DNA of 64,000 bases from Sympetrum striolatum (Eukaryota; Arthropoda; Insecta; Odonata; Libellulidae), in NCBI GenBank assembly GCA_947579665.1, contig OX388348.1, forward strand, positions 3,658,001 through 3,722,000. The letters run 5' to 3'. This document shows positions 1 to 11,279 of this stretch, piece by piece. Each line of letters starts with the position of its first letter. Position 1 is the stretch's first letter. The position numbers and the translations under genes were made by a program. The notes under the pieces were generated by a model. That model was not told the DNA's origin and searched no databases. It worked only from the letters and a program-made list of their open reading frames with translations.

Positions 1-2
1 CC

Positions 3-2567
3 CCAATCTTTCATCGCCCGCGTCGGTTGCACCCGGACCGATTTCGTGTCGCCAAGGACGTATTCGAGCAGATGGTCAGAGTTGGGTCAGCACGTCCTTC
101 CAGCAGTCCGTGGGCATCACCGCTCCACATGGCACCCAAAAAGGATTCTGGGTGGCGCCCCTGTGGTGACTATCGCGCTCTTAATGCAAGGACGATTCCA
201 GACCGCTATCCTGTTCCGCACATTCTGGACTTCACCCGCTCGCTATCTGGATGCACTATATTCTCCACATTGGACGCAGTCAATTCCTACAACCACATCC
301 CGGTCCACGCCGAAGACATACCAAAAACAGCTGTAACAACGCCATTTGGTCTCTATGAATTTCCACTCATGCCTTTTGGTTTGAGAAATGCATCACAAAC
401 CTTTCAAAGGTTCATGGATGAAGTTCTTCGAGGTCTCGACTACTGCTATGTATACATAGACGATATTCTAGTTGCATCTCGGACTCCCTCCGAGCACCAA
501 GAACATCTTCGTGCCGTATTCCAACGTCTCGTGGATTACGGTGTTTGCCTCAACGCCAAGAAATGCTGCCTTGGGACCTCAGAAGCATTGATTCTAGGTC
601 ACGTCGTCTCGGCTGCTGGTATTCGCCCCACAGATGAAAGAGTTGCAGCAGTTCGCAATTTTCCACGACCACGCACCATGCGTGACTTACGCCGATACCT
701 TGGCCTTCTAAATTTCAGCCGACGTCACTTGCCTAAAGCCGCTGAAATCCTAACACCATTGCATGATCTCCTTACAGGTCCAAACAGTAATGGGTTACGC
801 CCCATTCCATGGACGGAAGAAGCAATCGCTGCCTTCGACAAGAGCAAGCATGCGCTTGCTAATGCCACACTTCTGGCTCATCCGTCGTCCAGCGCTCTAC
901 TTGCAATTTTCACTGATGCTTCAGCTCTCGCCATGGGAGCCTCCCTCCAACAATATATTTCCGGCGCTTGGCAACCGCTTGCGTTTTTCTCGCGCAAGTT
1001 CACCCAACCTCAAAGGGCTTACAGCACCTACGACAGGGAGCTCCTAGCCATCTTCGAGGCTATTCGTTATTTTCGCCACATGCTCGAAGGCAGACCCTTC
1101 ATTATCTTCACCGATCAGCGTCCCTTGACGTTCGCCTTCAAGCAAAAACCGGATCGCTGCTCACCACGGCAATACCGCTGGTTAGACTTCATTAGTCAAT
1201 TTTCTACAGATATTCGTCATGTTTCAGGTTCCGCAAACTGTGTCGCTGATGCTCTATCCAGAGTCGAGGGAATAAGCATGTCCGTTGACTTCTCCGAGCT
1301 TGCCGAAGCCCAGGATAAAGATTCCGATCTTCCTAAGCTTCTTGAAGAAGGCAGTTTGCGGCTTCAGCGAATTCCTGTTCCTGGCTCGGAAGTCCTTCTA
1401 CTTTGTGATACGTCCACGCATCGACCTCGCCCGTACGTGCCTGTAGCCGTGCGGCGCCGCATATTCAACTCCCTACACGGTCTCAGCCACCCGGGAATCC
1501 GCGCCACTACGCGGCTTATCACTTCTAGGTATGTGTGGCCATCCATCCGCAAGGACTGCCATGAATGGACACGAACCTGCTTGGACTGTCAGCAGTCGAA
1601 AATCACCCGTCACGTCTCCTCGCCACTTGGAAAATTCACCGACCCAACGAATCGGTTCGCACATATTCACATGGACCTGGTCGGGCCGCTTCCACCCTCT
1701 GACGGACATCGTTATTGCCTTACCATCGTCGACCGCTTCACGCGGTGGCCTGTTGCAATTCCGTTACACGACATCACCGCACCGACTGTAGCCCGTGGTT
1801 TCCTGTCTGGGTGGATCTCCAACTTCGGCGTTCCTCAACAGGTGACGACTGACCAGGGACGACAATTCGTCTCAACTGTTTTCCGCGAACTCGCCTCCCT
1901 GCTTGGTATGAAGATGACCAAAACCTGCGCCTATCATCCACAGGCAAATGGTATGGTTGAAAGGTTTCACAGAGACCTTAAATCTGCCCTAATGACTTAT
2001 AATTCTCCTCGCTGGACAGATTCCTTGCCGCTAGTCCTCCTGGGGCTCCGCGCAGCGTGGAAGGAGGATCTAGGCGCCTCTTCAGCAGACCTCGTTTATG
2101 GAGAGCCACTCCGCCTGCCTGGGGAATTCTTTTCCACCGCAAATTCACCGTCAGCTCCTACAGCCGAGTTCAGCAATGCGCTTCGTCATCGCCTCGCTAC
2201 CCTTCGACCAGCTTCTCCGGCCCATCACTCTGCTCCTAAGACATTCATATTCCGAGACCTGGCCACAACATCGGAAGTTTTCGTCCGGCAAGACGCTCTA
2301 CGGGGTGTCTTGGAACCACCCTACACCGGTCCTTATCGCGTCATTAACCGGACGGAAAAGTACTTCACTCTAGATATGAAGGGGAAACCGACCAACGTCT
2401 CAATCGATCGGCTGAAGCCGGCCTTCATATTAGGAGCGGACAAAGCAGATGTCACACCAGCTACACCGGAGACACCGGCACCATTGGACTCCCCGACCAA
2501 CAGGACTCGTTCGGGACGGCACAGTCGCCCAGTGGTGCGTTTCGCCGCGGGATCTATCACCCGGTAG
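3..2567 (+). CDS. pol: Gypsy Pol polyprotein, 5'-truncated by window edge (RT-RNase H-integrase)
   Basis: This polyprotein would copy the element's RNA into DNA and insert it into the host genome. The frame is already open at position 3, so a TTG at 27 is not a real start; residues below count from that TTG. RT: catalytic Asp83 (STLDAVNSY) and YIDD at 143-146, after the conserved [13 protein letters not shown] block. RNase H: D297 (FTDAS), E338 (DREL), D363 (FTDQRPL) and D408 (ADALSR). Integrase: zinc-binding H484, H488, C518, C521; core D550, D609 and E645, which is DD35E spacing. The C-terminal tail continues to TAG at 2565-2567, just before a purine-rich tract. All catalytic residues are present and there is no frameshift or stop. 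The protease is missing because of the window edge. Similar Pol proteins are abundant in arthropods; the exact lineage is not assigned. Confidence 0.96.
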   Translation, partial: PIFHRPRRLHPDRFRVAKDVFEQMVRVGSARPSSSPWASPLHMAPKKDSGWRPCGDYRALNARTIPDRYPVPHILDFTRSLSGCTIFSTLDAVNSYNHIPVHAEDIPKTAVTTPFGLYEFPLMPFGLRNASQTFQRFMDEVLRGLDYCYVYIDDILVASRTPSEHQEHLRAVFQRLVDYGVCLNAKKCCLGTSEALILGHVVSAAGIRPTDERVAAVRNFPRPRTMRDLRRYLGLLNFSRRHLPKAAEILTPLHDLLTGPNSNGLRPIPWTEEAIAAFDKSKHALANATLLAHPSSSALLAIFTDASALAMGASLQQYISGAWQPLAFFSRKFTQPQRAYSTYDRELLAIFEAIRYFRHMLEGRPFIIFTDQRPLTFAFKQKPDRCSPRQYRWLDFISQFSTDIRHVSGSANCVADALSRVEGISMSVDFSELAEAQDKDSDLPKLLEEGSLRLQRIPVPGSEVLLLCDTSTHRPRPYVPVAVRRRIFNSLHGLSHPGIRATTRLITSRYVWPSIRKDCHEWTRTCLDCQQSKITRHVSSPLGKFTDPTNRFAHIHMDLVGPLPPSDGHRYCLTIVDRFTRWPVAIPLHDITAPTVARGFLSGWISNFGVPQQVTTDQGRQFVSTVFRELASLLGMKMTKTCAYHPQANGMVERFHRDLKSALMTYNSPRWTDSLPLVLLGLRAAWKEDLGASSADLVYGEPLRLPGEFFSTANSPSAPTAEFSNALRHRLATLRPASPAHHSAPKTFIFRDLATTSEVFVRQDALRGVLEPPYTGPYRVINRTEKYFTLDMKGKPTNVSIDRLKPAFILGADKADVTPATPETPAPLDSPTNRTRSGRHSRPVVRFAAGSITR

Positions 2568-2575
2568 GGGGGTGG

Positions 2576-2790
2576 TGTGGTGGCTCACCGTTTGTCCGCT
2601 GCCATTCGACCGACCGCACGTCGGCCAAGGACTCCCCCATCCCACGGATTCCTCCGGAATTTCTCCCGAATTTCGGGAGAGTTCTGGAAGGATCCGTGGC
2701 AACATAAAAAGCCGAGTCATCGGCGATAACGGGCATTCGCTCGCGAACTGTTGTAGTTATCGGAGCAATAAAGAAAAATCGGAAACGACA
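2576..2790 (+). repeat. probable 3' LTR of the Gypsy element
   Basis: A G-rich polypurine tract right after the pol stop (about 2567-2575) is followed by TGT at 2576, the usual first bases of an LTR. A TATA-like box (CATAAAAAG, 2703-2711) and a polyadenylation signal (AATAAA, 2767-2772) lie in the expected U3-R order. An ACA at 2788-2790 is a plausible end, giving about 215 bp. A strong stem-loop (2642-2699) sits just upstream of the TATA box. Both borders are inferred, because the matching 5' LTR is outside the window. A TGG start at 2573 is an alternative. Confidence 0.62.
2642..2699 (+). other. nested stem-loop in the Gypsy LTR
   Basis: Outer arms of 18 nt (2642-2659 and 2682-2699) pair with a few mismatches. 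Inside them, TCTCCCG (2662-2668) pairs perfectly with CGGGAGA (2674-2680) around a five-base loop. The structure sits directly before the TATA-like box, so it could be a U3 control element or simply a palindromic part of the LTR. Confidence 0.6.
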
Positions 2791-2799
2791 ACCATGCCT

Positions 2800-2818
2800 T
2801 TATATATATATATATATA
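2800..2818. repeat. (TA)n microsatellite
   Basis: About nine TA units directly follow the probable end of the Gypsy LTR. The element may have inserted next to or into this tract. Confidence 0.9.
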
Positions 2819-2819
2819 A

Positions 2820-3730
2820 GATAAGATTGTTCTCCCCCATATAGTTGGGTATTATCGGAGAGTTTTTAAAGAAATAAAGTACAACTAATTAGGAAATGTT
2901 GTTCATCAAATATTTTCCTACGAATAAATAAAGCCTCATATTTATCTGGACCATGAAGTTGGAAAAAAATTCATACTTATACCCTTACTCTGTCGAAAAT
3001 GTAATGATTTTGTAATTGGGCTTCAAGTACATTACTGTTATACCTGAAAATAAAATCCCAAAGAACATATACCACAAGTTATAAAATAGATCTTCTCGTA
3101 GCGTATGTCGATTAAGAAATTTAATTGGAAGCTGCTCCTATAAACAAATAATATATGGGGAGAACAGAGAAGTATCAGTAACTTCAGAATGTGAATATAT
3201 CTAACACCTTTTATCCAGTATTAGCCATTCGTTTAGTGGTGTCATTTAATGATCTGAGTAGAATCTTTTATTTAAATCTAAGTTTTTCCTTAATAATATA
3301 TCTAGAATGCTAATATTTGATGAATATATTGATAGGGGGCAAATTGTTTTATTGCACCTTCTAAGAATCAACAAAAGGCTTCGATAAGAAAATCAGCAAA
3401 GTGATTGCAAGCTAATGGTAAAGAAACGACAATTGAACTTCAGATAATTATTGAATAATGATGCCTGCAGTACATTTGAAATTATTAGTATTGGAGGGAA
3501 TCACTTGTACTCTTTATTTAACAATAAGTCGGTGTATATTTTTGAGTAACCTAGCAGTCAGAACGTGGACGAAAACAACTGAAGAAAAAATCCTTTACAT
3601 TTGTGTTTTATCTATAAACGAAAGATGTTTTATGAAAAAATGTTCTCATAGGACCGCCATAAGGAAATCCTAAAAATGATTACGAAAAATATGACCATTC
3701 TGAATATGTATATTAAATTATGCCTTTGAA
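2820..3730. other. AT-rich non-coding stretch
   Basis: The longest open frame is 71 codons (3458-3673, plus strand) with no recognisable motif and base composition like its surroundings. I see no RNA gene or repeat here. Confidence 0.6.
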
Positions 3731-4023
3731 AAGTGGTGTCTAAATTACGGCCCGCGGGCAAAATGCGGCCCGCGAGGACCTCTTATCCGGCCGGGGAAAT
3801 CTTTTTATCTACTGGAAAGAATCAAAGACATTTACGTGTATCCTGCCAAGATCACCCGCCGCTTACGCGGACGTAAAGTATTTACGGAATTAAAATAGGA
3901 AAATTATTATTTTTAATAATATTAAATTAATAATTAAAAAACATTCTGTTTTCTCGAGCGTGTAGTTGGCCCCCAAACTGCTGTTTGATAGTTAATGCGG
4001 CCCTCGGGCTGAAAAGACCCCTG
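3731..4023. mobile_element. hAT-like non-autonomous element (MITE), about 293 bp
   Basis: The left end carries a GTGGTGTC...GGCCCGCGGGC motif. The right end (GCGGCCCTCGGGC...CCCCTG) is its imperfect inverted counterpart, as in many animal hAT elements. The interior is AT-rich and has no transposase frame. The flanking 8-mers CCTTTGAA and CCTTAGGA match at 6 of 8 positions, consistent with a decayed 8-bp hAT target duplication. Ends may be off by a base or two. Confidence 0.68.
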
Positions 4024-4199
4024 CCTTAGGAAATGAATATCTCGTTTGAAACACTTTAGTTACGGATATTAAAAATATTTTAAATAAATTAAATTGAGGT
4101 AGCTTGAATTTGGTGGAATTACGTGATCGGGATCAATCAATACAATCTCAAAAATATTTTATTTATAATTCATCAGTTTTGAACGTATTATTTCAGGAG

Positions 4200-4530
4200 T
4201 TCATCTACCTCTCTCTACATCTAAATATGTAGCCGCCTTCCGGTGTGTGGATCCATTTCCCTAATCGATCACCGTCGCCTATCGCTCGCGGAAAAAAAGA
4301 ATTCTTGAAACGGCTAGTCGTAGCATATATTTCCCGGTTTTTCCTCGCAGAGCATAACAGAGATGACGCATAATATCTCCAACGACTTCCAGGAGCGTCC
4401 TATCTCTGAATTTATTGAGCAAACGCAGCCTAAGTTTAAATCTTCTTTCTTATAGAGATCCAAAGTCCTCATTTGCGTAACGCTTGCCGATCTGTCTTAA
4501 CACTCCGTATAATATGGCATCGCTTTTGAT
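4200..4530 (-). pseudogene. decayed CR1/L2-like LINE 3' end (RT C-terminus)
   Basis: On the minus strand around 4330-4250 a frame reads TTSRFKNSFFPRAIGDGDRL, matching the conserved C-terminal end of CR1/L2-like reverse transcriptases (typically SRYKNSFFPR.I.DWN.L). The upstream sequence needs frame changes and contains stops, so this is a dead fragment. A sister fragment with the same signature lies at 17785-17990. The clade is inferred from one short motif. Confidence 0.58.
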
Positions 4531-4544
4531 GGAACCTCTTCTAT

Positions 4545-6020
4545 CTCTCGAATGTGACACTTTTTGGAAATTTTCAGCATATCATACAAGTAAACATTCA
4601 TAAGGATAGACTCAAAGAAAATGTATAGGGTAAATCCTAACTTGGTGGAAATTCGTAGAAACCATCTCAATAGAAAAACTCTTCGTAACTTTCACTATAT
4701 ATATTTCTATCCACCGGTTTCGTCAACATGTTGACATTATCAGGTGATAGGTACAGAAATATAAATGAATATTGTTGAGGTTGAGAAGTGTTTTTCTTTT
4801 ACGATGATAAGCGCAAACATTTATTTAAGACTGTGAAACTTTTACTTTTCCTTGAATGTTGTAATCCGGATGGAGTCATTTTCATATTTTATCCAAATAA
4901 ATCTCTTGAATGTTACTAACATCGACAATGCCAAAAATAAATATTCTTATCTTCTACATGCAAAAGGCATTCTATGAAGTATTCAAGCAAAATGCCAGAA
5001 TTATATATTTTCTGAAATTAACCGCTATCTGTGTTACGTTTCGTAGAATTTCCCCAACATTTTGAAAGGGGATTTCCTCCAACATCACTTAAGGACAGTT
5101 ATTCCTCTGGAAAGATTTAATGGTGAAAGTTCTATTGAATTTTTTCATTGAAGTAAGTCAAAAATTCTTCAGCAATGCGAGAGTATGATAATAGGGATAA
5201 TTTGATTTCGCAGTTTGATTTCTCCAACGAGTGAGGAATACCTCGGAAACGTGTGTTGCTTTTTCAGTATCGCTACTATTGCGAATTACTACTTATAAGT
5301 AAGTGAATTGACAAAGTTGATTGACGTGTGATTTGTTAAATTCCAGCACAATAACACACTAATACAAATATAACTACGATTGTGTTTTAGCTCTTGTATT
5401 CCACCTCACTCCGTATCTTCTCGCAAATTCAATTTTCCCAATATTTTTCTTTCGAAAGATTTTAGTCCGTTCTCTCCTTTTTCAGTCCATATCCAGATAT
5501 AAGATTTGCAGGAGTGTATGGCATTTTTGTTTTTCTTGAGTGTTTTGGTTTTTAGAAATAAGCGTATTTGCGAATCTGGCTCTGCTTCCATCCTCTATGC
5601 TTTCCTTAATCAATTTCATTTGGGTATTGTTTGATGCCATTAGAATCAAAGTTTGAGCTCTGAAAGGTTTCTCATAATATCACCATTTCCATTCCTCCCG
5701 ACATAATATTACATATTGTTCTTGTTTCCCATTGAAGAGCTCTTAGCATTAGTTAAATGTATTCTACTTTTATTTACGTATAACTCCTTTCGAAGTTTCA
5801 GGTAAAGTAATTGCCCATCCCGAATTCACACAGTAAACATCCAAGCTGATTCATCCTCATCGCTTAAGATTTGTTTGATGTTGATGAATAGAACAGTCAT
5901 TGTTGTCAGTGATTTATTCTACCAAGCTGCAATTAGATCCTGAGAATTGAATTGATGAAGTAGTAAGTAACATTTCTGTTTTACATGATTTTCTTACGTA
6001 TATCATTTCTGGGACAATCT
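4545..6020. other. AT-rich non-coding stretch
   Basis: The longest open frame is 61 codons (5406-5591, minus) and is not recognised. Nothing else could be supported. Confidence 0.55.
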
Positions 6021-6027
6021 AAATAGT

Positions 6028-6100
6028 TTTAATGGCTAAATCAATCGTTCGGCAAGTTGGAGGTCTGTGTTCGAGTCCCGGATACGGTGGATTATTAATC
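6028..6100 (+). repeat. tRNA-derived SINE-like fragment
   Basis: A good B-box-like block (GTGTTCGAGTCCC, near 6068-6080) follows a weak A-box-like stretch (ATGGCTAAATCAATCG) at tRNA-like distance. There is no full cloverleaf, so this is most likely a degraded SINE head and not a tRNA gene. Confidence 0.42.
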
Positions 6101-9100
6101 CTTCATTTATTATCCAGATGATTCTTAAAAGTTTCTCTATTTCGCCTCAGTTACGCATTTTTTTACAAAGGCGGTTAAAATATAGTGACTCTTAATGCAT
6201 TGCGAAGACGAATTCCTAAACAAAATCACTCTTAAAAGTTGTCTTTTCACCTTTGTCATGCTTATTTCCGGATATGATTAACAGGAGCGTCTCATTTCCA
6301 ACTCGTCCTAAATTCCGGTTACCCTGAGATTGGAGTCGTGGAAGGCAAACATTTCTCAATTAACGATCTTCTTCCTTCCATGCCTCGGGGGACTCGTAGA
6401 AAAGGCACGGACGTGAGTTAGTAAAGTCTTTTCTTTGGGCGCGTTTCGGACGGGAATTTTCCCGTTGCGGCACAAAAGGCGTAATCTGGGATTATGAATG
6501 CATCAATTCACGGAGAAATAACAGAAGTGAAATGCCCGAATTTTGGGCATAACTCCAGCGCCATTTCTTACAATTCTATCGAGGTAGTGGATTCTGAGGT
6601 GAATTTCACTTCCGTGGCAATATCCCCAACTCTTTTTCATGGGCTTATGTTTTAGGGATTTTTAAAATGCGTGCATTTAATTTAATCCTGAGGCATTTAG
6701 AAAATGTGAATTTTTCTTCTACCTTGCGTAATGCTCTTAATAAAAATGTTAGTTTTTTAACTTTTGTATTTCCGGGTTATTACAAAACCAATAATTCCTG
6801 CAATTTTTTTAGTTATTCAGCGGAATATTTCCAAGATTTTGCAAACATGAGCATGTTACTTTAATTAGACTCTGTCCGTGGAAGAAGAGCAAGCCTTTGA
6901 TTGGTCGTTTAAAAGATGCAAAAAAATCCAGAGATACTTTTGTGGAATTAGTTTCTAATGGATTATGAATGCTATCTATAATTTAATTCTTCCAAAATGA
7001 AATAAGCACAATAGAAATACTTAAATGAGGAATTATAAGGTCATTAATATCTCTTAGATTTATAATAATTATATCTCGACTTTTGTACGTAGATTTTATA
7101 ATAGGTATTTTAAAATTTAATGAAGTAGATTTGTTCATAAAATATAAAATAGAAACGTCTTATGCTAAGAAATTTATCAAATTTAATTTCCTCCGTATTA
7201 TTTCGATAATTAATCCTTAAAGTTCAACCTTCGAAGTTAATTATATAGATTTTTATCCTTCCTCAAGTGTTAGAGAAAGTTATGCAATGAATAGATATAT
7301 ATTTTACGAAGGAATGGATATGAAGTGCTGAACCATTATCTCCATGCTTCTATGTGTAAAAAAATTAATTATTCTTTAATTTTATTGATGCGAATCTAAA
7401 CAGGAAATGAATCGATTTCAGTCATGAGAATAGCTTATGATTCATGGACGCTATCATCTTGAATTATGCAAGATGACCCTTGTGGAGAAAGGGCGCTTTC
7501 CCATCTGTAAGGATAAATGCTCACCGATCATAAATTGCGCTGAATCTGGATCATAGAAATAAGTGGACCATTAAGATGATCAATGGTAAACTAACCGTTG
7601 CCAAAACCAGTGCTACATCACCATTTCTCTCCGAACATTAAGAGATTCTAGAAGAGGCACTCGGGTGTTTTCCGCAGCGGTGTCTCTTTGGACTTTCACT
7701 ACATTCGAAACTACAAGTGTCTCTCGCTTCATCATCATACGCACGGAGTGTTCTCTCCAGTAACTGCATGGTCCATATTATTAGGAAAAAATTATTTAAA
7801 ATCTTCCATTAGAAAGTTATGGCCCTACTCTACATCTATTTACATAAGTTAATCCTTTCTCAAGAGCATTTACGTTTCCGCATATCAAAGTCAGTGCTTC
7901 ACCTTTGATGTCGTGATAAATTTTAAGCAGCTACATCATTCTATCACATCATAAGATATCAGCGTATTAAGTTCTATTTACTTTAATAAATTTTATATTT
8001 TTTACCTTTTGTTTTAATAGCAGGTTTAACCACGATAAAAGTAATATTTTTATAAAAGAGATAATTACGCTTGACTTATGATTCGTTGATACTTTTAATC
8101 TACAAAATTAATCTGATAATTTTATTGATATTTGTTAATTTTTTATCACATTCATTAATAATTATTACCTCAATATCTTTTACTTAATAATATTTTTCTT
8201 ATGATATATATTTTTTTAACTTAACGTTTTGCACAATTATACCCTAAGAATTATGTCGATGTGAATTTTTTCACCTTACAGGAACTCGTTGTCTCTTTTC
8301 ACTAACTGTGTAGCTTTTATTTTCGGTTATATTGCCTCAAATCATTCTTTCATGACAGAAACGTAATACCGGTAATTGAATTTCCACATGCAGTATTTCT
8401 GTTTTCTTTTCAAGCTTTAACTTGGTCAGCGTCGAAATCCTTGAAAGTATCTTTTCCTTCGCTGAAATTGGATTAATCTCAAGAGATGAAATTCCCTTCC
8501 TAACTTCGTCCGAAGAAGAGGGTATTACGCAGATTTACATTTTTCTTATCCGTAGCTTTAGAAAAGGCATAAAGGTTTGCCGTACCGAATCTTCTGGATT
8601 CATTTTTTTTGTATAAGGGTAAGAATAGCGCGCATTACTCTAAAATCTAGGATAAATAGTTAGCTTAGTTTCAGCTGATACATATTTTTCTCTCGTGAGG
8701 AATGGTTTTTAAAATGGATTATTAGGTTATTTATGGTTTCCAGTTTTGACCATTCTCTGAAGCTAGAATAACTGTTGCTCATGGAAACGCCCAGTTGTTG
8801 GGATATTGCCTGATCGCAAATATTTCCTACTCTCCGGTTATCTTTCACTTAAATCTTTATCGCTCCGCTTTATCATTTCGATAGTTATTTTGTCTGTCAT
8901 CATTTGACTCATCCGTATATTTTCATCCTTCCATTCATCATCATTCGGTGTAGCTCTCCGGTCACGGGTCAGCTCCAACTGAAGGAAGAGTCCGCTGTAT
9001 TTGAAGCTTTTTATGTAAATGTCACGCGCAATCCGAAAATAAGTATCTGTGCTAACAAAACAAAAAATACATTTATTTGGAAAACTTCGGGGAATATATC

Positions 9101-10780
9101 TTGAGCAGCTACCAGCTGGAAAACTTAGGTGCATTGAAAGCCATTCGTATTTATTATGCTATCGTCAGAAATAATCGGGAATACTTTTTTAATTTACCGA
9201 TTGTTTGATAAACGTTATTTGAAAGCGTGCTGTGCCAATGGGGGATTAATTGAGGCACATTCTTCTAGTCCCTAATTTGCTTCGAAAGAATTCAACAGGT
9301 GGAAATGTTTCCGAATTCGACTTGCAGTTTCTTTATCTGTAGGATAAGACGAAAGATGTCAGTACATTATTACTTAAGCATGAATCAAAATAGATTTTCC
9401 GTGTTGCGGTGAGGCGGAGGATGAGAACCTCTCATGGAATCTCTCTATATCTATACTATATGTATCGGAAGTCTGCATTTACCATTTTGACCACCAGACC
9501 TCGTTAGATCATCCGGTCCCATTTAATTGGCGGTTATCCTACATTAAACACATTTGAGAAAATGGTTAAAAATGTAAATTCGAAGCTATGTTACTTTTAA
9601 AGGCTATAGATAAGAATTGTATTTTGGTACTTGTATTTTGATCGAATCAGAAGTCGCAAAAAAGAAATCATCTAGGCCGCCATTGGAAATCCTTGCGGGG
9701 AATTGCTCTGTACTTCATCTATTGCTTTCAATGGCTCCGCAGTACCTTTAGAAGATCCTGCTCCATTTGTGAAGGGAATATGGACGAGGTGAGTTATAGA
9801 TCTATTCGAGATAGACCTTAGACTTGGACACGGTGGTTTAAGAGTAATGCAAGGTACGTTATTTTGTATTCCATGCGTCAGTGAGATTAAAGTATTATAC
9901 ATGGAATGGTATTCTAATCTCACTTCCTGTCTTCGTTGTCCTTATTTGAGAATCAGTATAACGGAATCTGATGTCAATTGCGTCCTCAGTGTCCGCTTGA
10001 ATTGTTAGTTCTCATATACACATTATTTTCTTGTGTTCTGATAATAATGAATTTCGTCGGGAATAATTAAACGCAGCTGTTGGCTTAACTAACAGAATTT
10101 ATCGGATTACTAATTGAAATGGGCATATTTGTCCTCGAGGAATAACAGCTCCATTGTTTACAGGTAAAGTGGCATTCGTATCATTTCATCGCGGAATCTG
10201 TTTTTCTTTTGTTATTCCGCTATAAAGGGAATCCATAGGCCTCCATGAGCGGCCCGCATGAGCGACACTTTGTGAATGGGGACACTTAGGTAGATAAATG
10301 GGCGTCGCGAACCTCAAAATCTTTCATCCCTCATCCTTGACAGATCGCAGCACCACCAAGGAGACGAGAGGAGAGCAAGTGGGAGAGAAGGTGCTGTGGA
10401 AACCTCGACTCTTATTCTTAACCTCTACTCTTTTTCCTTAACCGGAGATGAGGGGGAGATTTTTAAGTGAAAACAACTGGATTTCCGAGATGCCTTCTCT
10501 GGCAGCGTTTGATAAATCGAAAGTTCTCGACTTTCTTGAACGAGTTTCTGACGGCCTTCCTGTCGAAGAATGCTGGATCAAGGTCATCATAGGTCGATTT
10601 TAAAGCTGAAATCTTCTTTTCCCAATTCATTTTCGGTAGGGATCGTGGTATTTCACTTGTTTTCTGCCATCGCTGCATTAATCTGTTCAATCTGAATACA
10701 TTTCGAGATATCGAGTTAGCTTTCGATAGATCGCAGCAGTATTTGATATATTGAAAAATCTCGGGAATTTAAAGGTTTAT
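6100..10780. other. long AT-rich non-coding stretch
   Basis: Several frames of 60-98 codons exist (for example 8838-9134 minus and 9672-9923 minus) but none shows a known motif, a codon bias distinct from its surroundings, or a plausible gene structure. A slightly CpG-richer patch lies at 6290-6640. The minus frame at 10463-10690 (75 codons) is basic and unrecognised; it could be an exon, but I cannot support that. Confidence 0.5.
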
Positions 10781-10789
10781 GACTACCTT

Positions 10790-10910
10790 AGTGGCTAAGG
10801 ATGTTGAATCGGAATGGGTTGGCATATTTGTGAATTATTATTCTTATTATATCAGAACCACTGCAAGTATTCCAAGGAAGATGGAACCGGGAATCGAACC
10901 CGGGAAACAT
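10790..10910 (-). repeat. tRNA-derived SINE-like fragment, antisense
   Basis: On the minus strand a near-perfect B box and T-arm (CCGGGTTCGATTCCCGG, about 10888-10904) is present, but only a weak A box lies upstream. The remainder is AT-rich. Interpreted as a decayed SINE. It lies about 170 bp from the SINE at 11076 and points the opposite way. Confidence 0.45.
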
Positions 10911-10964
10911 TAATTTACTCTATTCCTTGTTACCTACCTAAAGGAAGGAGTTTTCCTTTCCTTT

Positions 10965-11210
10965 GTGTGGCATGAAGCCATGACAGCGAACAGTGCCGCC
11001 ATGCGGACGATGCCACCATGCGGACGAACTCACAATGTCCAACTCCCTCTCCCGAATAGCTTGAGAGAATGCTCTGACAGGATAGCTCAACGGACAGAGC
11101 ACCTGACCAGCAATTGGGAGACCGGGTTCGATTCCCGGTCCCCACTGGACTTTTTTCAGGTATATTCTTCCTTGGGATTTTCCTGGGTGCATTCCATCTC
11201 GTGCAAAAAT
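10965..11210 (+). repeat. tRNA-derived SINE
   Basis: A 70-nt tRNA-like head spans 11076-11145. It has a canonical A box (TAGCTCAACGG...AGAGC), a 5-bp anticodon stem with two G-T pairs around a 7-nt loop (AGC in the anticodon place), and a perfect T-stem with B box (GGGTTCGATTCCC). The acceptor stem pairs at only 4 of 7 positions and the base before the anticodon is C, not T, so it is not a working tRNA gene. The flanks, including an imperfect 16-bp tandem (GCCGCCATGCGGACGA) at about 10996-11030, probably belong to the SINE body or its insertion site. Its true borders are unknown. Confidence 0.62.
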
Positions 11211-11279
11211 TATCTTTTCCTATTTCACTGCAAGTACATAAATTATCCGTGGTAATTTCTAATATCCGTGGATGATACA

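Larger units (their letters stand above)
1..2790 (+). mobile_element. Ty3/Gypsy LTR retrotransposon, 3' part
   Basis: The window opens inside an LTR retrotransposon and contains its pol gene from the reverse transcriptase onward plus a probable 3' LTR. The order RT, RNase H, integrase, purine-rich tract, LTR is that of Ty3/Gypsy (Metaviridae). The protease, gag and 5' LTR lie to the left of the window. The pol frame is unbroken, which suggests a recent insertion. The downstream target-site duplication cannot be tested because the other end is missing. No env-like ORF follows pol. Confidence 0.93.

Noticed and set aside
2820..3730. Further Gypsy sequence or an env gene after the LTR
   Set aside because: No open frame or LTR-like end is present; sequence returns to AT-rich background.
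4726..4737. TCAACATGTTGA palindrome as a binding site
   Set aside because: A single 12-bp palindrome with no context in a 64-kb window can occur by chance.
10463..10690. 75-codon basic minus frame as an exon
   Set aside because: Sequence not recognised and splice borders not convincing.
11076..11145. Functional tRNA gene (AGC anticodon, Ala-like)
   Set aside because: The acceptor stem pairs at only 4 of 7 positions, position 33 is not T, and the flanks look like a SINE body.
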